Assembly: GCA_030695205.1 (NCBI GenBank)
Contig: JAUYTN010000021.1
Location: forward strand, 1-64,000
Length of the DNA stretch: 64,000 nt
Direction: 5' to 3'
Source: Burkholderiaceae bacterium
GTDB taxonomy: Bacteria > Pseudomonadota > Gammaproteobacteria > Burkholderiales > Burkholderiaceae_C
Position 1 is the first letter of the stretch. Every line of letters begins with the position of its first letter. Made by a program: the position numbers and the translations under genes. Below the pieces are notes generated by a model. The model was not told where the DNA came from and did not search any database. It worked only from the letters and a program-made list of their open reading frames with translations. Positions 1-14,411 of this stretch are shown piece after piece.

Positions 1-160
<160 letters not shown>

Positions 161-169
161 TGAATTTGT

Positions 170-245
170 AGGGGTATAGCTCAATTGGCAGAGCGTCGGT
201 CTCCAAAACCGAAGGTTGTAGGTTCGATTCCTACTGCCCCTGCCA
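170..245 (+). tRNA. trpT: tRNA-Trp (anticodon CCA)
   Basis: A 76-nt cloverleaf between tuf and secE. The acceptor stem AGGGGTA pairs with TGCCCCT (one T-G wobble), followed by discriminator G and an encoded CCA at 243-245. The anticodon loop reads CTCCAAA with CCA in the centre, flanked by the GGT/ACC part of the stem, and the T-arm loop has TTCGATTC. The same tuf / tRNA-Trp / secE order is found in many proteobacteria, including E. coli. Confidence 0.97.
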
Positions 246-289
246 CAGTACTGAGTAGATAGCAAGTACCAGTAGCTCGTGGTCGTTCA

Positions 290-320
290 GCCCGCCGAAG
301 TCGAGAGGCTTCAGGTGGGC
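290..320 (+). promoter_or_regulatory. Hairpin in the secE leader
   Basis: GCCCGCCGAAG (290-300) and CTTCAGGTGGGC (309-320) form a stem with one bulge and a wobble around an 8-nt loop, between tRNA-Trp and secE. There is no clear U-tract, so this is more likely a processing or stability structure than a terminator. It could mark 3' processing of the tRNA-containing transcript. Role inferred only. Confidence 0.35.
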
Positions 321-361
321 TTGTTTGTCTCCGGTGATTTAAATAGTTAGTAATTGTTGAT

Positions 362-745
362 ATGGCATCTCCAGACATCGAGACCGTGAGCACCGGCGCA
401 GACAAGGCCAAAGTTGGGGTATCCCTGGCACTGCTGTTGGCGGCATTTTTTGCTTACTACCTGCTGTCCAAGCAAGGGCCGTATGTGCAGTGGGCTGGTC
501 TCCTGGCGCTGGTGGCTGCCTCCGTGGCCGTGTACCTGCTGTCCGATTCGGGGCGGCGTCTGGTGGCCTTTGGTCGGGACTCCTACCGGGAACTGTCGAA
601 AGTAGTTTGGCCGGAGCGCAAGGAGGCCATTCAGATGACGATGTACGTGTTCGGTTTTGTGTTGGTCATGGCGATCTTTTTGTGGTTGACCGACAAGGTC
701 ATTGAGTGGGCGTTTTATGACCTCATTCTTGGATGGAGAAAGTAA
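362..745 (+). CDS. secE: Preprotein translocase subunit SecE
   Basis: A 127-residue inner-membrane subunit that clamps SecY in the SecYEG protein-conducting channel. Three hydrophobic segments are visible (about residues 19-35, 43-60 and 92-115), matching the three-helix enterobacterial form rather than the short one-helix form. The conserved amphipathic stretch [17 protein letters not shown] precedes the last membrane helix. The stop codon TAA (743-745) overlaps the nusG start (TAATG), so the pair is probably translationally coupled. Confidence 0.96.
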   Translation: MASPDIETVSTGADKAKVGVSLALLLAAFFAYYLLSKQGPYVQWAGLLALVAASVAVYLLSDSGRRLVAFGRDSYRELSKVVWPERKEAIQMTMYVFGFVLVMAIFLWLTDKVIEWAFYDLILGWRK

Positions 746-1317
746 TGTCTGAGTCCATTTCGGTTGGAGACGCGGCTGCGGCGAACGGGCTTCGCTGGTA
801 CGTAGTCCACGCCTATTCGGGTATGGAGAAGGCGGTCGAGCGCAACATCATGGAGCGCGTTGCCAACGCAGGCATGCAAGATAAGTTCGGTCGCATCCTT
901 GTTCCCACCGAAGAGGTGGTGGAGATGAAGAACGGCCAGCGCAGGACCACTGAGCGCAAGTTTTTTCCGGGATACGTGCTGGTGGAGATGGCCATGGATG
1001 ACGACACGTGGCACCTGGTCAAGCACACCAACAAGGTCACAGGTTTTGTGGGTGGGGCCAAGAATAGGCCGGCACCGATCTCTGAAGAAGACGTACAAAA
1101 AATTGTCTCGCAAATGCAGCAGGGAGTCGAAAAGCCGCGCCACAAAGTTGAGTTTGTGGTCGGTGAATACGTCCGCGTCAAAGAAGGTCCGTTCACCGAC
1201 TTCAACGGTACGGTCGAAGAAGTCAATTACGAAAAAAACAAGATGCGTGTGTCAGTCACCATCTTTGGGCGTGCCACACCGGTCGAGTTGGAGTTCAGTC
1301 AGGTCGAAAAAACCTGA
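745..1317 (+). CDS. nusG: Transcription termination/antitermination protein NusG
   Basis: A 190-residue elongation factor that binds RNA polymerase and couples it to Rho or to ribosomal S10. The N-terminal NGN domain starts with [18 protein letters not shown] and contains FPGYVLVEM. The C-terminal KOW domain contains [19 protein letters not shown] chose ATG 745, overlapping the secE stop, with a GGAG at 735-738; an in-frame ATG at 733 would add four residues. Cotranscribed with secE upstream and the ribosomal genes downstream. Confidence 0.96.
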   Translation: MSESISVGDAAAANGLRWYVVHAYSGMEKAVERNIMERVANAGMQDKFGRILVPTEEVVEMKNGQRRTTERKFFPGYVLVEMAMDDDTWHLVKHTNKVTGFVGGAKNRPAPISEEDVQKIVSQMQQGVEKPRHKVEFVVGEYVRVKEGPFTDFNGTVEEVNYEKNKMRVSVTIFGRATPVELEFSQVEKT

Positions 1318-1322
1318 CGCGT

Positions 1323-1355
1323 GTTGGTTGTGCCTGACGACTCGGCGCAACCAAC
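1323..1355 (+). promoter_or_regulatory. Hairpin between nusG and rplK (leader or processing site)
   Basis: GTTGGTTGTGC (1323-1333) pairs with GCGCAACCAAC (1345-1355): an 11-bp stem with one wobble and an 11-nt loop, just after the nusG stop. It lacks a U-tract. By position it could be part of the L11-operon leader, where translational feedback by L1 acts in E. coli, or a transcript-processing site. The assignment is inference. Confidence 0.45.
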
Positions 1356-1427
1356 TGTGTTTAGCGAGTCGCAACCCCGGGGAGCCGCGTCAGTACGTGG
1401 CGCTTGTACCCGCAAGGAACCACACCA

Positions 1428-1859
1428 ATGGCCAAGAAAATCGTTGGCTTCGTCAAGCTGCAAGTGCCAGCTGGCAAAGCAAATCCATCGCCACCTATCG
1501 GCCCTGCTCTGGGACAGCGCGGCTTGAACATCATGGAGTTCTGCAAAGCGTTCAACGCCCAGACCCAGGGTGTTGAGCCGGGACTGCCACTGCCCGTGGT
1601 GATTACCGCCTATGCCGATAAGAGCTTCACCTTCATCATCAAGACGCCGCCCGCGACGACGTTGATCAAGAAGGCCATCAAGCTTGATAAAGGGTCTCCA
1701 GTGCCACACAAGCAGAAGGTTGGCAAGATCACTCGCGCTCAGCTCGAAGAGATTGCAAAGACCAAAATGAAAGACATGACAGCCGCTGACCTGAATGCAG
1801 CTGTCCGTACCATCGCCGGCTCTGCCCGTTCGATGGGTGTGACTGTGGAGGGCGTGTAA
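1428..1859 (+). CDS. rplK: 50S ribosomal protein L11
   Basis: A 143-residue protein of the ribosomal GTPase-associated centre, where it binds 23S rRNA with L10. It begins [20 protein letters not shown] and contains the conserved [22 protein letters not shown] block, followed by the C-terminal RNA-binding domain ending SMGVTVEGV. Start is ATG 1428, which gives the family-standard N-terminus; the reading frame extends eight codons further upstream. The stop is directly abutted by the rplA ATG at 1860. Confidence 0.97.
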   Translation: MAKKIVGFVKLQVPAGKANPSPPIGPALGQRGLNIMEFCKAFNAQTQGVEPGLPLPVVITAYADKSFTFIIKTPPATTLIKKAIKLDKGSPVPHKQKVGKITRAQLEEIAKTKMKDMTAADLNAAVRTIAGSARSMGVTVEGV

Positions 1860-2555
1860 ATGGCCAAGTTGACCAAAAAACAGAAGCTCCAAGTGGGCAA
1901 AGTGGACAGCAACAAGCTGTACCCGCTGATGGAGGCAATCGCGCTTGTGAAAGAGTTTGCGACCGCCAAATTCGACGAGTCGGTGGATGTCGCGGTGCAA
2001 CTCGGCGTTGACGCCAAGAAGTCCGACCAAGTGGTTCGCGGTGCGGTGGTGCTGCCCAACGGTACTGGCAAAACCAAACGCGTTGCCGTGTTTGCCCAGG
2101 GTGCCAAGGCCGAAGAGGCCAAGGCTGCCGGAGCTGACATCGTTGGCATGGAAGATCTGGCTGCCGAAGTTAAGGCAGGCAACATGAACTTCGACGTCGT
2201 CATTGCATCGCCCGATGCCATGCGCATCGTCGGTACCCTGGGCCAGATCCTGGGTCCCCGTGGCCTCATGCCGAACCCCAAGGTCGGGACGGTCACACCC
2301 GATGTGGCAACCGCTGTCAAGAACGCCAAGGCTGGTCAGGTTCAGTTCCGCGTGGACAAAGCCGGTATCGTCCACGGCGCCATTGGTCTGCGTTCCTTTG
2401 ATGCGGATAAGCTGCAGGGCAACCTGGCTGCCCTCATTGATGCGCTGAACAAAGCCAAGCCAGCAACGAGCAAGGGCCTGTACCTGCGCAAAGTGGCCGT
2501 GTCCTCCACCCAAGGTGTGGGTGTGCGCGTGGACACACAAACCATCGCTGGTTGA
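1860..2555 (+). CDS. rplA: 50S ribosomal protein L1
   Basis: A 231-residue L1-stalk protein that binds 23S rRNA and, in E. coli, represses its own mRNA translation. The conserved block [16 protein letters not shown] is present around residues 125-140, and length is standard. The ATG immediately follows the rplK stop with no gap, so translation is probably coupled. Confidence 0.97.
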   Translation: MAKLTKKQKLQVGKVDSNKLYPLMEAIALVKEFATAKFDESVDVAVQLGVDAKKSDQVVRGAVVLPNGTGKTKRVAVFAQGAKAEEAKAAGADIVGMEDLAAEVKAGNMNFDVVIASPDAMRIVGTLGQILGPRGLMPNPKVGTVTPDVATAVKNAKAGQVQFRVDKAGIVHGAIGLRSFDADKLQGNLAALIDALNKAKPATSKGLYLRKVAVSSTQGVGVRVDTQTIAG

Positions 2556-2772
2556 TGAAATTTGCACCTCCTGAGCAGGGGGTGCCAATGTGGTGGGCTT
2601 GCGCACTTCGGTGCGCAAGGTCATCCAAGACCGTTGGTGCAAGAAATTGCTTAATGCCTGCCAACGCAGATGGCGATCCCGCTGGACTAGGTTTTCCTCG
2701 AACAGTTGGTCGCTGCAATGAAGCGTGTGACCCATGTTCTTGACGTGGGCACATTTTTTTAAGGAGTAGACC
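2556..2772 (+). promoter_or_regulatory. rplA-rplJ intergenic leader (probable L10 leader region)
   Basis: A 217-base spacer before rplJ. It contains a perfect 9-bp hairpin, CTTGCGCAC / GTGCGCAAG with a TTCG tetraloop (2598-2619), then about 140 bases of transcribed leader and a strong AAGGAG ribosome-binding site at 2761-2766. In many bacteria this spacer holds the rplJL promoter and the L10-L12 autoregulatory leader. The hairpin is seen; the regulatory role is inferred from position. Confidence 0.6.
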
Positions 2773-3273
2773 TTGAGTCTTAATCGCAGTGAGAAGCAGG
2801 CAGTCATCGAAGAAGTGACCGCCCTCGCCGCTAAAGCTCAAACGCTCGTAATGGCGGAATACCGTGGCATCACGGTGGCTGACATGACGAAGTTGCGTGT
2901 CGATGCTCGCAGCAAAGGCGTGACCCTGAGTGTGTTGAAAAACACCCTGGCACGCCGTGCGGTGACCGGTACCGGCTTTGAAGTGGCGGCTGACCAGATG
3001 ACTGGTCCGCTGATCTATGGCTTTTCTGAAGACGCTGTGGCTGCCGCGAAAGTGGTGGCTGACTTTGCGAAGACCAACGACAAGTTGGTGATTCGTGCGG
3101 GTGTGTACGGCGGAAAAGCACTGGATTCGAACGGCGTGAAGCAGTTGGCCAGCATCCCGACCAAGGAAGTGCTGTTGGCGCAATTGCTGGGCTTGATGCA
3201 GTCCCCCATTTCCCGCACCGCCCGTGTGCTGGCTGCATTGGCAGAGAAAAAAGGCGAAGTGGCCTCCGCTTGA
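2773..3273 (+). CDS. rplJ: 50S ribosomal protein L10
   Basis: A 166-residue stalk-base protein that anchors L7/L12 dimers to the ribosome. It starts with TTG, supported by AAGGAG six bases upstream and by the conserved N-terminus [15 protein letters not shown]. The segment [17 protein letters not shown] and the Ala-rich C-terminal helix that binds L7/L12 ([17 protein letters not shown]) are typical. It lies between the leader region and rplL. Confidence 0.97.
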   Translation: MSLNRSEKQAVIEEVTALAAKAQTLVMAEYRGITVADMTKLRVDARSKGVTLSVLKNTLARRAVTGTGFEVAADQMTGPLIYGFSEDAVAAAKVVADFAKTNDKLVIRAGVYGGKALDSNGVKQLASIPTKEVLLAQLLGLMQSPISRTARVLAALAEKKGEVASA

Positions 3274-3315
3274 TCGGTGCCAACTCGCATACCCAACTTG
3301 TAATAGGAAATCAAA

Positions 3316-3687
3316 ATGGCATTCGATAAAGACGCATTTTTGACCGCGCTTGACAGCATGACGGTCATGGAACTCAACGATCTGGTCAAGGCCATCGAAG
3401 AGAAGTTTGGTGTGAGCGCCGCTGCAATGGCGGCCCCTGCTGCCGGTGGCGCTGCTGCTGCTGCCGTGGAAGAGAAAACGGAATTCAACGTGGTGCTGCT
3501 TGAAGCTGGCGCCAACAAGGTGTCCGTGATCAAGGCGGTTCGTGAGCTGACCGGTCTGGGCCTGAAAGAAGCCAAAGACCTGGTGGATGGCGCTCCCAAG
3601 AACGTGAAAGAAGGCATTGCCAAGGCCGACGCCGACGCAGCCAAGAAGAAGCTGGAAGATGCTGGCGCCAAGGTCGAACTGAAGTAA
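3316..3687 (+). CDS. rplL: 50S ribosomal protein L7/L12
   Basis: A 123-residue acidic stalk protein, present in several copies per ribosome, that recruits translational GTPases. The N-terminal dimerisation domain (about 1-33, [20 protein letters not shown]), an Ala/Gly-rich hinge (about 36-52) and the C-terminal domain ([20 protein letters not shown], then [16 protein letters not shown]) are all visible. AGGAAA precedes ATG 3316. Confidence 0.98.
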   Translation: MAFDKDAFLTALDSMTVMELNDLVKAIEEKFGVSAAAMAAPAAGGAAAAAVEEKTEFNVVLLEAGANKVSVIKAVRELTGLGLKEAKDLVDGAPKNVKEGIAKADADAAKKKLEDAGAKVELK

Positions 3688-3704
3688 TCGGTTCTCGCCA
3701 ACAG

Positions 3705-3739
3705 GGCTGGAGTGTCTCGTTGAGGCCTCCAGCCTTTGC
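3705..3739 (+). terminator. Attenuator-like hairpin between rplL and rpoB
   Basis: GGCTGGAG (3705-3712) and CTCCAGCC (3727-3734) form a perfect 8-bp stem with a 14-nt loop, followed by TTTGCT. It lies 18 bases after the rplL stop, the position of the partial terminator that sets the ribosomal-protein to polymerase ratio in E. coli. The weak T-run fits partial termination. The rest of the spacer up to 3945 shows no other clear element. Confidence 0.6.
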
Positions 3740-3945
3740 TGCTTAGAGCGCACCCCGCAGCGGACATCCGTCCGTTGTGGAGTGTCTTCTGATCCACGAC
3801 TGCAGAAGACCGCTTGGTTCGGGTAGTGCGCAACGCACTGCCGTCCGCCAGAGGTTGGTAGAGGCCAACCGCCGAGTGTCAAGGGTCAACCCGCCCGTAT
3901 TAAGTCGCTGAAGACACAGACAGCATGTCTTTGCCCGGAGATTCC

Positions 3946-6900
3946 ATGGCCTATCAGTACACAGAGCGCAAGCGCATTCGCAAAAGTTTCGGGACGCGTG
4001 AAAACGTGTTGCCCATTCCCTACCTCCTGCAAATGCAAAAGGATGCCTATACAGCGTTCTTGCAGGCGGACCTTGCCCCGAAAAAGCGCGCCGCCGAAGG
4101 GTTGCAGGCTGCATTCGAAGCCGCGTTCCCCATCGTGTCCCACAACGGTTTTGTGGAGATGAAGTTTGTTGAGTACAACCTGGCCAAGCCGGGTTTTGAC
4201 GTGCGCGAGTGCCAGACCCGTGGCCTGACCTTTGCCTCAGCCGTGCGCGCACGCGTACAGCTGATCATCTATGACCGGGAGTCATCCACGTCACAGTCCA
4301 AGGTGGTCAAGGAAGTGAAGGAGCAAGAGGTGTACATGGGCGAAGTGCCTCTGATGACCGAAAAAGGCTCGTTCATCATCAACGGGACCGAGCGTGTCAT
4401 CGTCTCCCAGTTGCACCGCTCGCCCGGTGTGTTTTTTGAGCACGACAAAGGCAAGACCCACAGCTCGGGCAAACTGCTGTTTTCTGCCCGAATCATTCCC
4501 TACCGTGGCTCCTGGCTGGATTTCGAATTTGACCCCAAAGACGTGCTGTTTTTCCGTGTGGACCGTCGCCGGAAAATGCCAGTCACGATTTTGCTCAAGG
4601 CTATTGGGCTTACGCCTGAAACCATTCTGGCCAACTTCTTTGTCAACGACCATTTCCGCTTGATGGACAGTGGTGCGCAAATGGAGTTTGTCGCTGAGCG
4701 CTTGCGTGGCGAAGTCGCGCGGTTTGACATCACAGACAAGACCGGCAAGGTCATCGTCGCCAAGGACAAGCGGATCACCGCCCGCCACACCCGCGAGATG
4801 GAACAGTCAGCGGTGACCCACATCAGTGTGCCCGAAGACTTTGTGATCGGACGCGTGATCGCGCGCAACATCGTGGATCCGGATACTGGTGAAATACTCG
4901 CCAAGGCCAACGACGAAGTGACCGAGGCATTGCTGAAGAAATTGCGTTCGGCTGGTATCCAGGACTTGCAGTGCCTGTACACCAATGAGCTTGACCAGGG
5001 TGCCTATATTTCGCAAACGCTGCGGATCGACGAAACCGCCGACGAATTTGCAGCCCGTGTTGCCATCTACCGGATGATGCGCCCCGGTGAGCCTCCCACC
5101 GAGGACGCCGTCCAGGCTTTGTTCCAGCGCCTGTTCTACAACCCTGATACCTACGATCTGTCGCGCGTCGGGCGCATGAAATTCAACGCCCGTGTGGGGC
5201 GTGAAGAGTCTACCGGCCCGATGGTGCTGTCCAACGACGACATCCTGGCCGTGGTCAAAATCCTGGTCGATCTGCGCAACGGCCGCGGCGAGGTCGATGA
5301 CATCGACCACTTGGGCAACCGCCGCGTGCGGTGTGTGGGTGAGCTGGCAGAAAACCAGTACCGCACCGGATTGGCCCGCATTGAGAAGGCCGTCAAGGAG
5401 CGTTTGGGCCAGGCCGAGCAAGAGCCCCTGATGCCGCACGACCTGATCAACTCCAAGCCGATTTCGGCGGCGTTGAAAGAGTTCTTCGGTGCGTCCCAGC
5501 TGTCGCAGTTCATGGACCAGACGAACCCACTGGCAGAAATCACCCACAAGCGCCGTGTGTCGGCGCTCGGACCAGGCGGTCTGACCCGTGAGCGTGCTGG
5601 CTTTGAGGTCCGTGACGTTCACGTGACCCACTATGGCCGTGTATGCCCGATTGAGACACCAGAAGGCCCCAACATTGGTCTGATCAACTCACTGGCGCTG
5701 TATGCCCGATTGAACGAGTACGGATTCATCGAGACGCCGTACCGCCGGGTGGTGGACGGCACGGTGACCAACCAGATCGACTATCTGTCCGCCATTGAGG
5801 AAGGCAAGTACGTCATTGCCCAGGCCAACGCAACGCTGGATGCGCAAGGTCGCCTGACCGGCGACCTGGTGTCGGCCCGCGAAAAGGGCGAGTCGGTGCT
5901 GGTGGGCGCTGAGACGATTCAGTACATGGATGTGTCGCCCGCACAGATCGTGTCGGTCGCGGCATCTTTGGTGCCTTTCCTAGAGCACGACGACGCAAAC
6001 CGCGCGCTGATGGGTGCCAACATGTCCCGCCAGGCTGTGCCTGTGCTGCGACCTGAAAAGCCCATGGTGGGCACTGGCATCGAGCGGGTGGCCGCAGTCG
6101 ATTCGGGTACGGTTGTCACCGCCAAGCGTGGTGGCAAAGTTGACTACGTTGATGCCACGCGCATCGTGATCCGCGTCAACGACGCCGAGGCCGTCGCCGG
6201 TGAAGTGGGTGTGGACATCTACAACCTCATCAAGTACCAGCGATCCAACCAGAACACCAACATCCACCAGCGCCCGATTGTCAGAAAAGGTGACCTGCTG
6301 GCCAAGGGTGATGTGATCGCAGACGGTGCATCCACCGACCTGGGCGAAATCTCCATCGGCCAGAATATGCTCATCGCGTTCATGCCCTGGAACGGCTACA
6401 ACTTCGAGGACTCCATCCTCATCAGCGAGCGGGTCGTCTCCGAGGACCGTTACACCTCGATCCACATCGAGGAACTTGTGGTCATGGCGCGCGACACCAA
6501 GTTGGGTGCGGAAGAAATCACCAGGGACATTCCCAACCTAGCCGAGCAGCAGCTCAACCGCCTCGACGACTCCGGCATCATTTATGTGGGTGCCGAAGTG
6601 TTGCCTGGCGATGTGCTGGTGGGCAAAGTGACACCCAAGGGTGAAACCACGCTCACACCCGAAGAAAAGCTGTTGCGGGCGATTTTTGGTGAAAAAGCCA
6701 GCGACGTGAAGGACACCTCGCTGCGGGTGGATCAAGGCTCACAGGGTACCGTGATCGATGTGCAGGTGTTCACCCGTGAGGGGATCACCCGCGACAAGCG
6801 TGCCCAGCAAATCATTGATGACGAGCTCAAGCGCTACCGCCTGGACCTGAACGATCAGCTGCGGATTGTGGAGGCCGATGCCTTTGACCGCATCGAGAAG

Positions 6901-8058
6901 TTGCTGACAGGCAAAGTCGCCAACGGCGGTCCCAAAAAGCTGACCAAGGGCACCACCATCGACAAGGCCTACTTGGCTGACGTGGAAAAGTACCATTGGT
7001 TCGACATTCGTCCCGCCGACGACGACGTGGCAGCCCAGTTGGAGAGCATCAAGAACTCGATGGAGCAAACCCGCCACAGCTTCGATCTGGCGTTTGAAGA
7101 AAAGCGCAAGAAGCTGACGCAGGGTGACGAGTTGCCAGCTGGCGTGTTGAAGATGGTCAAGGTGTACCTGGCGGTCAAGCGTCGCTTGCAGCCTGGTGAC
7201 AAGATGGCTGGCCGCCACGGCAACAAAGGTGTGGTCTCCAAAATTGTTCCAGTGGAAGACATGCCGCACATGGCCGACGGCACGCCCTGCGACATCGTGC
7301 TCAACCCGCTGGGTGTGCCATCGCGCATGAACGTGGGGCAGGTGCTGGAGGTGCATCTGGGCTGGGCTGGTAAAGGCCTTGGGCAGCGCATTGGCGACAT
7401 GTTGCAGGCTGAGGCCAAAGTCTCGGAGATTCGGGCCTTCATGGACGAAATCTACAACCGCACTGGCAAAAAAGAAGATCTGTCACAGCTCAGCGATCAT
7501 GAGGTCATGGAAATGGCAGGCAACCTCACCACCGGTGTGCCGTTCGCGACCCCGGTGTTTGACGGTGCCTCCGAGGATGAAATCCGGGCCATGCTGAAGC
7601 TGGCGTATCCGGACGACATTGCCAAGGCCAAAGGTCTTACTGCCACGCGCACCCAGGCACAGCTGTACGACGGCCGCACCGGTGAGGCTTTCGAGCGGTG
7701 CACCACCGTGGGCTACATGCACTTCCTGAAGTTGCACCACCTGGTGGACGACAAGATGCATGCGCGCTCCACTGGGCCTTACTCTCTCGTCACGCAGCAG
7801 CCTTTGGGCGGCAAGGCGCAGTTTGGTGGACAGCGGTTCGGTGAGATGGAGGTGTGGGCGCTGGAGGCCTACGGCGCTTCCTACACGCTGCAGGAGATGC
7901 TGACAGTCAAGTCCGATGACGTGCAAGGTCGCACCAAGGTGTACGAAAGCATCGTCAAGGGCGAGCACTCCATCTCTGCCGGTATGCCAGAGTCGTTCAA
8001 TGTGCTGGTGAAAGAGATTCGCTCACTGGGCATCGACATCGAACTCGAACGCTCTTAA
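3946..8058 (+). CDS. rpoB: DNA-directed RNA polymerase subunit beta
   Basis: A 1370-residue catalytic subunit of RNA polymerase. ATG 3946 gives the standard N-terminus [16 protein letters not shown] and has GGAG at 3937-3940; an upstream ATG at 3925 would add seven residues with a poorer context. The rifampicin-binding cluster begins near residue 513 ([13 protein letters not shown]) and keeps the equivalents of E. coli D516, H526 and S531, so no classical resistance change is visible. The C-terminus, with [20 protein letters not shown], is intact. Confidence 0.98.
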   Translation: MAYQYTERKRIRKSFGTRENVLPIPYLLQMQKDAYTAFLQADLAPKKRAAEGLQAAFEAAFPIVSHNGFVEMKFVEYNLAKPGFDVRECQTRGLTFASAVRARVQLIIYDRESSTSQSKVVKEVKEQEVYMGEVPLMTEKGSFIINGTERVIVSQLHRSPGVFFEHDKGKTHSSGKLLFSARIIPYRGSWLDFEFDPKDVLFFRVDRRRKMPVTILLKAIGLTPETILANFFVNDHFRLMDSGAQMEFVAERLRGEVARFDITDKTGKVIVAKDKRITARHTREMEQSAVTHISVPEDFVIGRVIARNIVDPDTGEILAKANDEVTEALLKKLRSAGIQDLQCLYTNELDQGAYISQTLRIDETADEFAARVAIYRMMRPGEPPTEDAVQALFQRLFYNPDTYDLSRVGRMKFNARVGREESTGPMVLSNDDILAVVKILVDLRNGRGEVDDIDHLGNRRVRCVGELAENQYRTGLARIEKAVKERLGQAEQEPLMPHDLINSKPISAALKEFFGASQLSQFMDQTNPLAEITHKRRVSALGPGGLTRERAGFEVRDVHVTHYGRVCPIETPEGPNIGLINSLALYARLNEYGFIETPYRRVVDGTVTNQIDYLSAIEEGKYVIAQANATLDAQGRLTGDLVSAREKGESVLVGAETIQYMDVSPAQIVSVAASLVPFLEHDDANRALMGANMSRQAVPVLRPEKPMVGTGIERVAAVDSGTVVTAKRGGKVDYVDATRIVIRVNDAEAVAGEVGVDIYNLIKYQRSNQNTNIHQRPIVRKGDLLAKGDVIADGASTDLGEISIGQNMLIAFMPWNGYNFEDSILISERVVSEDRYTSIHIEELVVMARDTKLGAEEITRDIPNLAEQQLNRLDDSGIIYVGAEVLPGDVLVGKVTPKGETTLTPEEKLLRAIFGEKASDVKDTSLRVDQGSQGTVIDVQVFTREGITRDKRAQQIIDDELKRYRLDLNDQLRIVEADAFDRIEKLLTGKVANGGPKKLTKGTTIDKAYLADVEKYHWFDIRPADDDVAAQLESIKNSMEQTRHSFDLAFEEKRKKLTQGDELPAGVLKMVKVYLAVKRRLQPGDKMAGRHGNKGVVSKIVPVEDMPHMADGTPCDIVLNPLGVPSRMNVGQVLEVHLGWAGKGLGQRIGDMLQAEAKVSEIRAFMDEIYNRTGKKEDLSQLSDHEVMEMAGNLTTGVPFATPVFDGASEDEIRAMLKLAYPDDIAKAKGLTATRTQAQLYDGRTGEAFERCTTVGYMHFLKLHHLVDDKMHARSTGPYSLVTQQPLGGKAQFGGQRFGEMEVWALEAYGASYTLQEMLTVKSDDVQGRTKVYESIVKGEHSISAGMPESFNVLVKEIRSLGIDIELERS

Positions 8059-8084
8059 TCCGCAGGAAAGACAAGGATTTAAAA

Positions 8085-12299
<4,215 letters not shown>

Positions 12300-12330
12300 T
12301 CTTGCACGGCCCGTGCTGTGAAAACCGGGG

Positions 12331-12414
12331 TAGGGGGCCAAGCGGTTGCTGGCCCTTACCCTAGGCGCGACAAAACCCCATGCCAGGGACGAGTGCCCGG
12401 CATGGGGTTTTTTT
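12331..12414 (+). terminator. rpoC intrinsic terminator (two hairpins; may serve both strands)
   Basis: AAAACCCCATGCC (12372-12384) and GGCATGGGGTTTT (12399-12411) form a perfect 13-bp stem, and the T-run continues to 12414. The A-run on the other arm lets it act also for the minus-strand peroxidase gene, which ends at 12413. A preceding imperfect hairpin, from GGGTAGGGGGCCA to TGGCCCTTACCC (about 12331-12361), sits between the rpoC stop and the terminator. Confidence 0.9.
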
Positions 12415-12961
12415 ATGGGTGTGTGGGTCGTTGCGCCAGGGCGGCTTCGATGGCCTTTGCCAGCGAGGCAGGCCTGTTTTGTGGAGCAAAGCGCGACACC
12501 GTGCGGCCGTCTCTGCCCACCAGGAACTTGGTGAAGTTCCATTTGATGCGTCGACTTCCCAGCAGGCCAGGGGCTTCGGCGCACAGCCAGGTGTACAGCG
12601 GCAGCGCGTCCGGTCCATGGACTGAGATTTTGGCCATGAGGGGAAAGCTAACCCCAAAGGACAGGTCGCAAAAGGCGGCAATCTCCGCCTCTGACCCCGG
12701 TTCCTGACCGCCAAACTGGTTGCAGGGAAAGCCCAGCACCGTCAGGCCCTGGGGCCCATAGGTCTGGTGCAGGGTCTCCAGCCCAGCCAACTGTGGGGTG
12801 AAGGCACAGCCACTGGCGGTGTTCACGAGCAACAGCACCTGTCAACGGAACCGAGACAGCCGCACGCTGCGGCCCTGAATGTCCACGGCCGAAAAGCCGT
12901 AGATGTCGGTGTCGGAGGGGGTGTCCGCGCCGCACGGTGGTGGTGGTTCAGTGGTCGTCAT
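12413..12961 (-). pseudogene. Glutathione peroxidase gene interrupted by in-frame TGA
   Basis: A glutathione-peroxidase-family gene whose reading frame is continuous on both sides of one stop codon. From ATG 12961, overlapping the end of lplT by 14 bases, codons 1-39 encode the normal start of the fold (DIYGFSAVDIQGRSVRLS); codon 40 is TGA (12844-12842). The rest of the domain follows with peroxidatic Cys near codon 52 (NTASGCAFTPQ), the Gln motif CNQFGGQEPG and the Trp motif KWNFTKFLV. Family members usually have Gly at codon 40 (RGKV or RGQV), so GGA to TGA is the simplest event. A GTG at 12838 could restart translation but would lose the first strands. Catalytic residue is Cys, so TGA is not selenocysteine. 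Confidence 0.85.
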
Positions 12962-14225
12962 GGCGGGCAATGGCCAGCAGGCGTTCAAGCTCGTGGGGGT
13001 GGTGGCGCTCGTTGTGCCTGTGCCAGCGTTGGATCACCCACATCACCGAGGCGACCAGCAAGCCAAACGCTGTGATGGCCGCAAAGGCCGACAGCCCCAT
13101 GCCTGTGCCTGCGCTGTACATGAATCCCAGCACCAGTATGCAGGCCTGCTCGTTGAAATTTTGCACCGCAATCGATCGGCCTGCCCCCATCAGGTTGTGC
13201 CCTCGGTGCTGCAGAAGGGCATTCATGGGCACCACCAGGAAGCCGCCCAGGGCACCCAGCATGATCAGGAACGGCGTAGCCACCCACACGTCGTCGATGA
13301 AGATCATCAGCACCACCAGCAGCCCCATGGCAATGCCCAGCGGCATGACGCTGGTGGCACGGTCCAGCCGCATTTTGAGCGAGGCAAGCACCGCGCCCAC
13401 TGCCGTCCCCAAAGCCACCACGCCCACCAATGAGGAGGCCTGGGTGGTGCTGTAGCCAAGCGCAGCTGCTGCCCAGGCCAGCACGATGTAGCGCAAATTG
13501 CCACTGACACCCCAGAACAGGGTGGTGGTGGCCAGCGAGATCTGCCCCAGCCGGTCGTTCCACAGGGCGCGGTTGCATTGGTTGAAGTCCGCGATCAGGG
13601 TCCGCAGTTGGCGGGGAAGCGGCCTGGGTGTCACGCCTGTGAGGGGAATGCGTGTGTTGAACCAGGCCGCTAGCGCATACACCAGCACTAACAGGGCGAT
13701 GGCCACCTCGGCGGGCGTGTCCAGTCCGGTGTCGAGCAGTGGAATATCCACCGCCAGCAAATACCCCGACATCCACGGCCCAACCAGCTGCCCACCCAGC
13801 AATACGCCCAGAATGATGGAGGCAATGGTGAGTCCTTCGATCCAGCCATTGGCCTTGACCAGTTGCGACGGTGGCAGCAGCTCTGTCAGGATGCCGTACT
13901 TGGCGGGCGAATACGCAGCGGCACCAAGCCCCACCACCGCAAACGACAGCAGCGGGTTGAAACCCACCAGCATCAGCAGGCAGCCGACCACTTTGATGGC
14001 ATTGCTGATGAACATAACCTGCCCCTTGGGCCTGGCGTCTGCGAACGCGCCGACAAAGGGGGCCAACACCACATAAAACAGCGCGAACATCGGCACCAGC
14101 GCTGCGGGCTGCCACTTGGGTGCACCGCTGGTTCTGAGCAACTCAATGGCCGCCACAAACAGCGCGTTGTCGGCCAGCGAGCTGAAGAACTGCGCCGTCA
14201 TGATGGTGTAGAAGCCGCGCTTCAT
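12948..14225 (-). CDS. lplT: Lysophospholipid transporter, LplT family MFS
   Basis: A 425-residue, roughly 12-helix inner-membrane permease of the major facilitator superfamily, related to LplT, which moves lysophospholipids inward for reacylation. The N-terminus MKRGFYTIMTAQFFSSLADN and the loop around YSPAKYGILTELLP are typical. ATG 14225 has GGAG upstream; longer upstream reading is not protein-like and overlaps alr. Acyltransferase Aas is not next to it. It is divergent from alr, and its last 14 bases overlap the start of the broken peroxidase gene. Confidence 0.88.
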   Translation of the reverse strand: MKRGFYTIMTAQFFSSLADNALFVAAIELLRTSGAPKWQPAALVPMFALFYVVLAPFVGAFADARPKGQVMFISNAIKVVGCLLMLVGFNPLLSFAVVGLGAAAYSPAKYGILTELLPPSQLVKANGWIEGLTIASIILGVLLGGQLVGPWMSGYLLAVDIPLLDTGLDTPAEVAIALLVLVYALAAWFNTRIPLTGVTPRPLPRQLRTLIADFNQCNRALWNDRLGQISLATTTLFWGVSGNLRYIVLAWAAAALGYSTTQASSLVGVVALGTAVGAVLASLKMRLDRATSVMPLGIAMGLLVVLMIFIDDVWVATPFLIMLGALGGFLVVPMNALLQHRGHNLMGAGRSIAVQNFNEQACILVLGFMYSAGTGMGLSAFAAITAFGLLVASVMWVIQRWHRHNERHHPHELERLLAIARHDDH

Positions 14226-14411
14226 GGGGATAAATTCTCCGGAGCAAGCCAGTGGAAGGGGGGCCGTGACGTCGGAGATGTGTAAAAGTCGGCGTGTCCG
14301 AAAACGGCCTGCGGTTATAGCATGCGGGCTCTTCATTCCACCTCCCTGCGACCACCGTTCCCATCTGGGGGCGTCAGGGTTGCCTGACATTTTTCTGGAT
14401 TGCCAACTGCC

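Noticed and set aside
336..360. AT-rich sequence with TAGTTAG before secE as another copy of the dispersed repeat.
   Set aside because: It lacks CGCTTG at the required 13-base distance and the A-rich left arm.
5482..5570. Possible rifampicin-resistance changes in rpoB.
   Set aside because: The main resistance positions (equivalents of D516, H526, S531) are wild type; the differences seen (such as N518 to T) are conservative and not classical resistance alleles.
12305..12318. GCACGG/CCGTGC short palindrome after rpoC as a copy of the radA-type element.
   Set aside because: Only six bases per arm, with none of the CCCCCC/GGGGGG or TTGGGGCGGCCCGGC parts.
12842..12844. TGA in the glutathione peroxidase gene as a selenocysteine codon.
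   Set aside because: The peroxidatic position, 12 codons later, is a normal Cys. The TGA replaces a conserved Gly and no SECIS-like hairpin is evident right after it.
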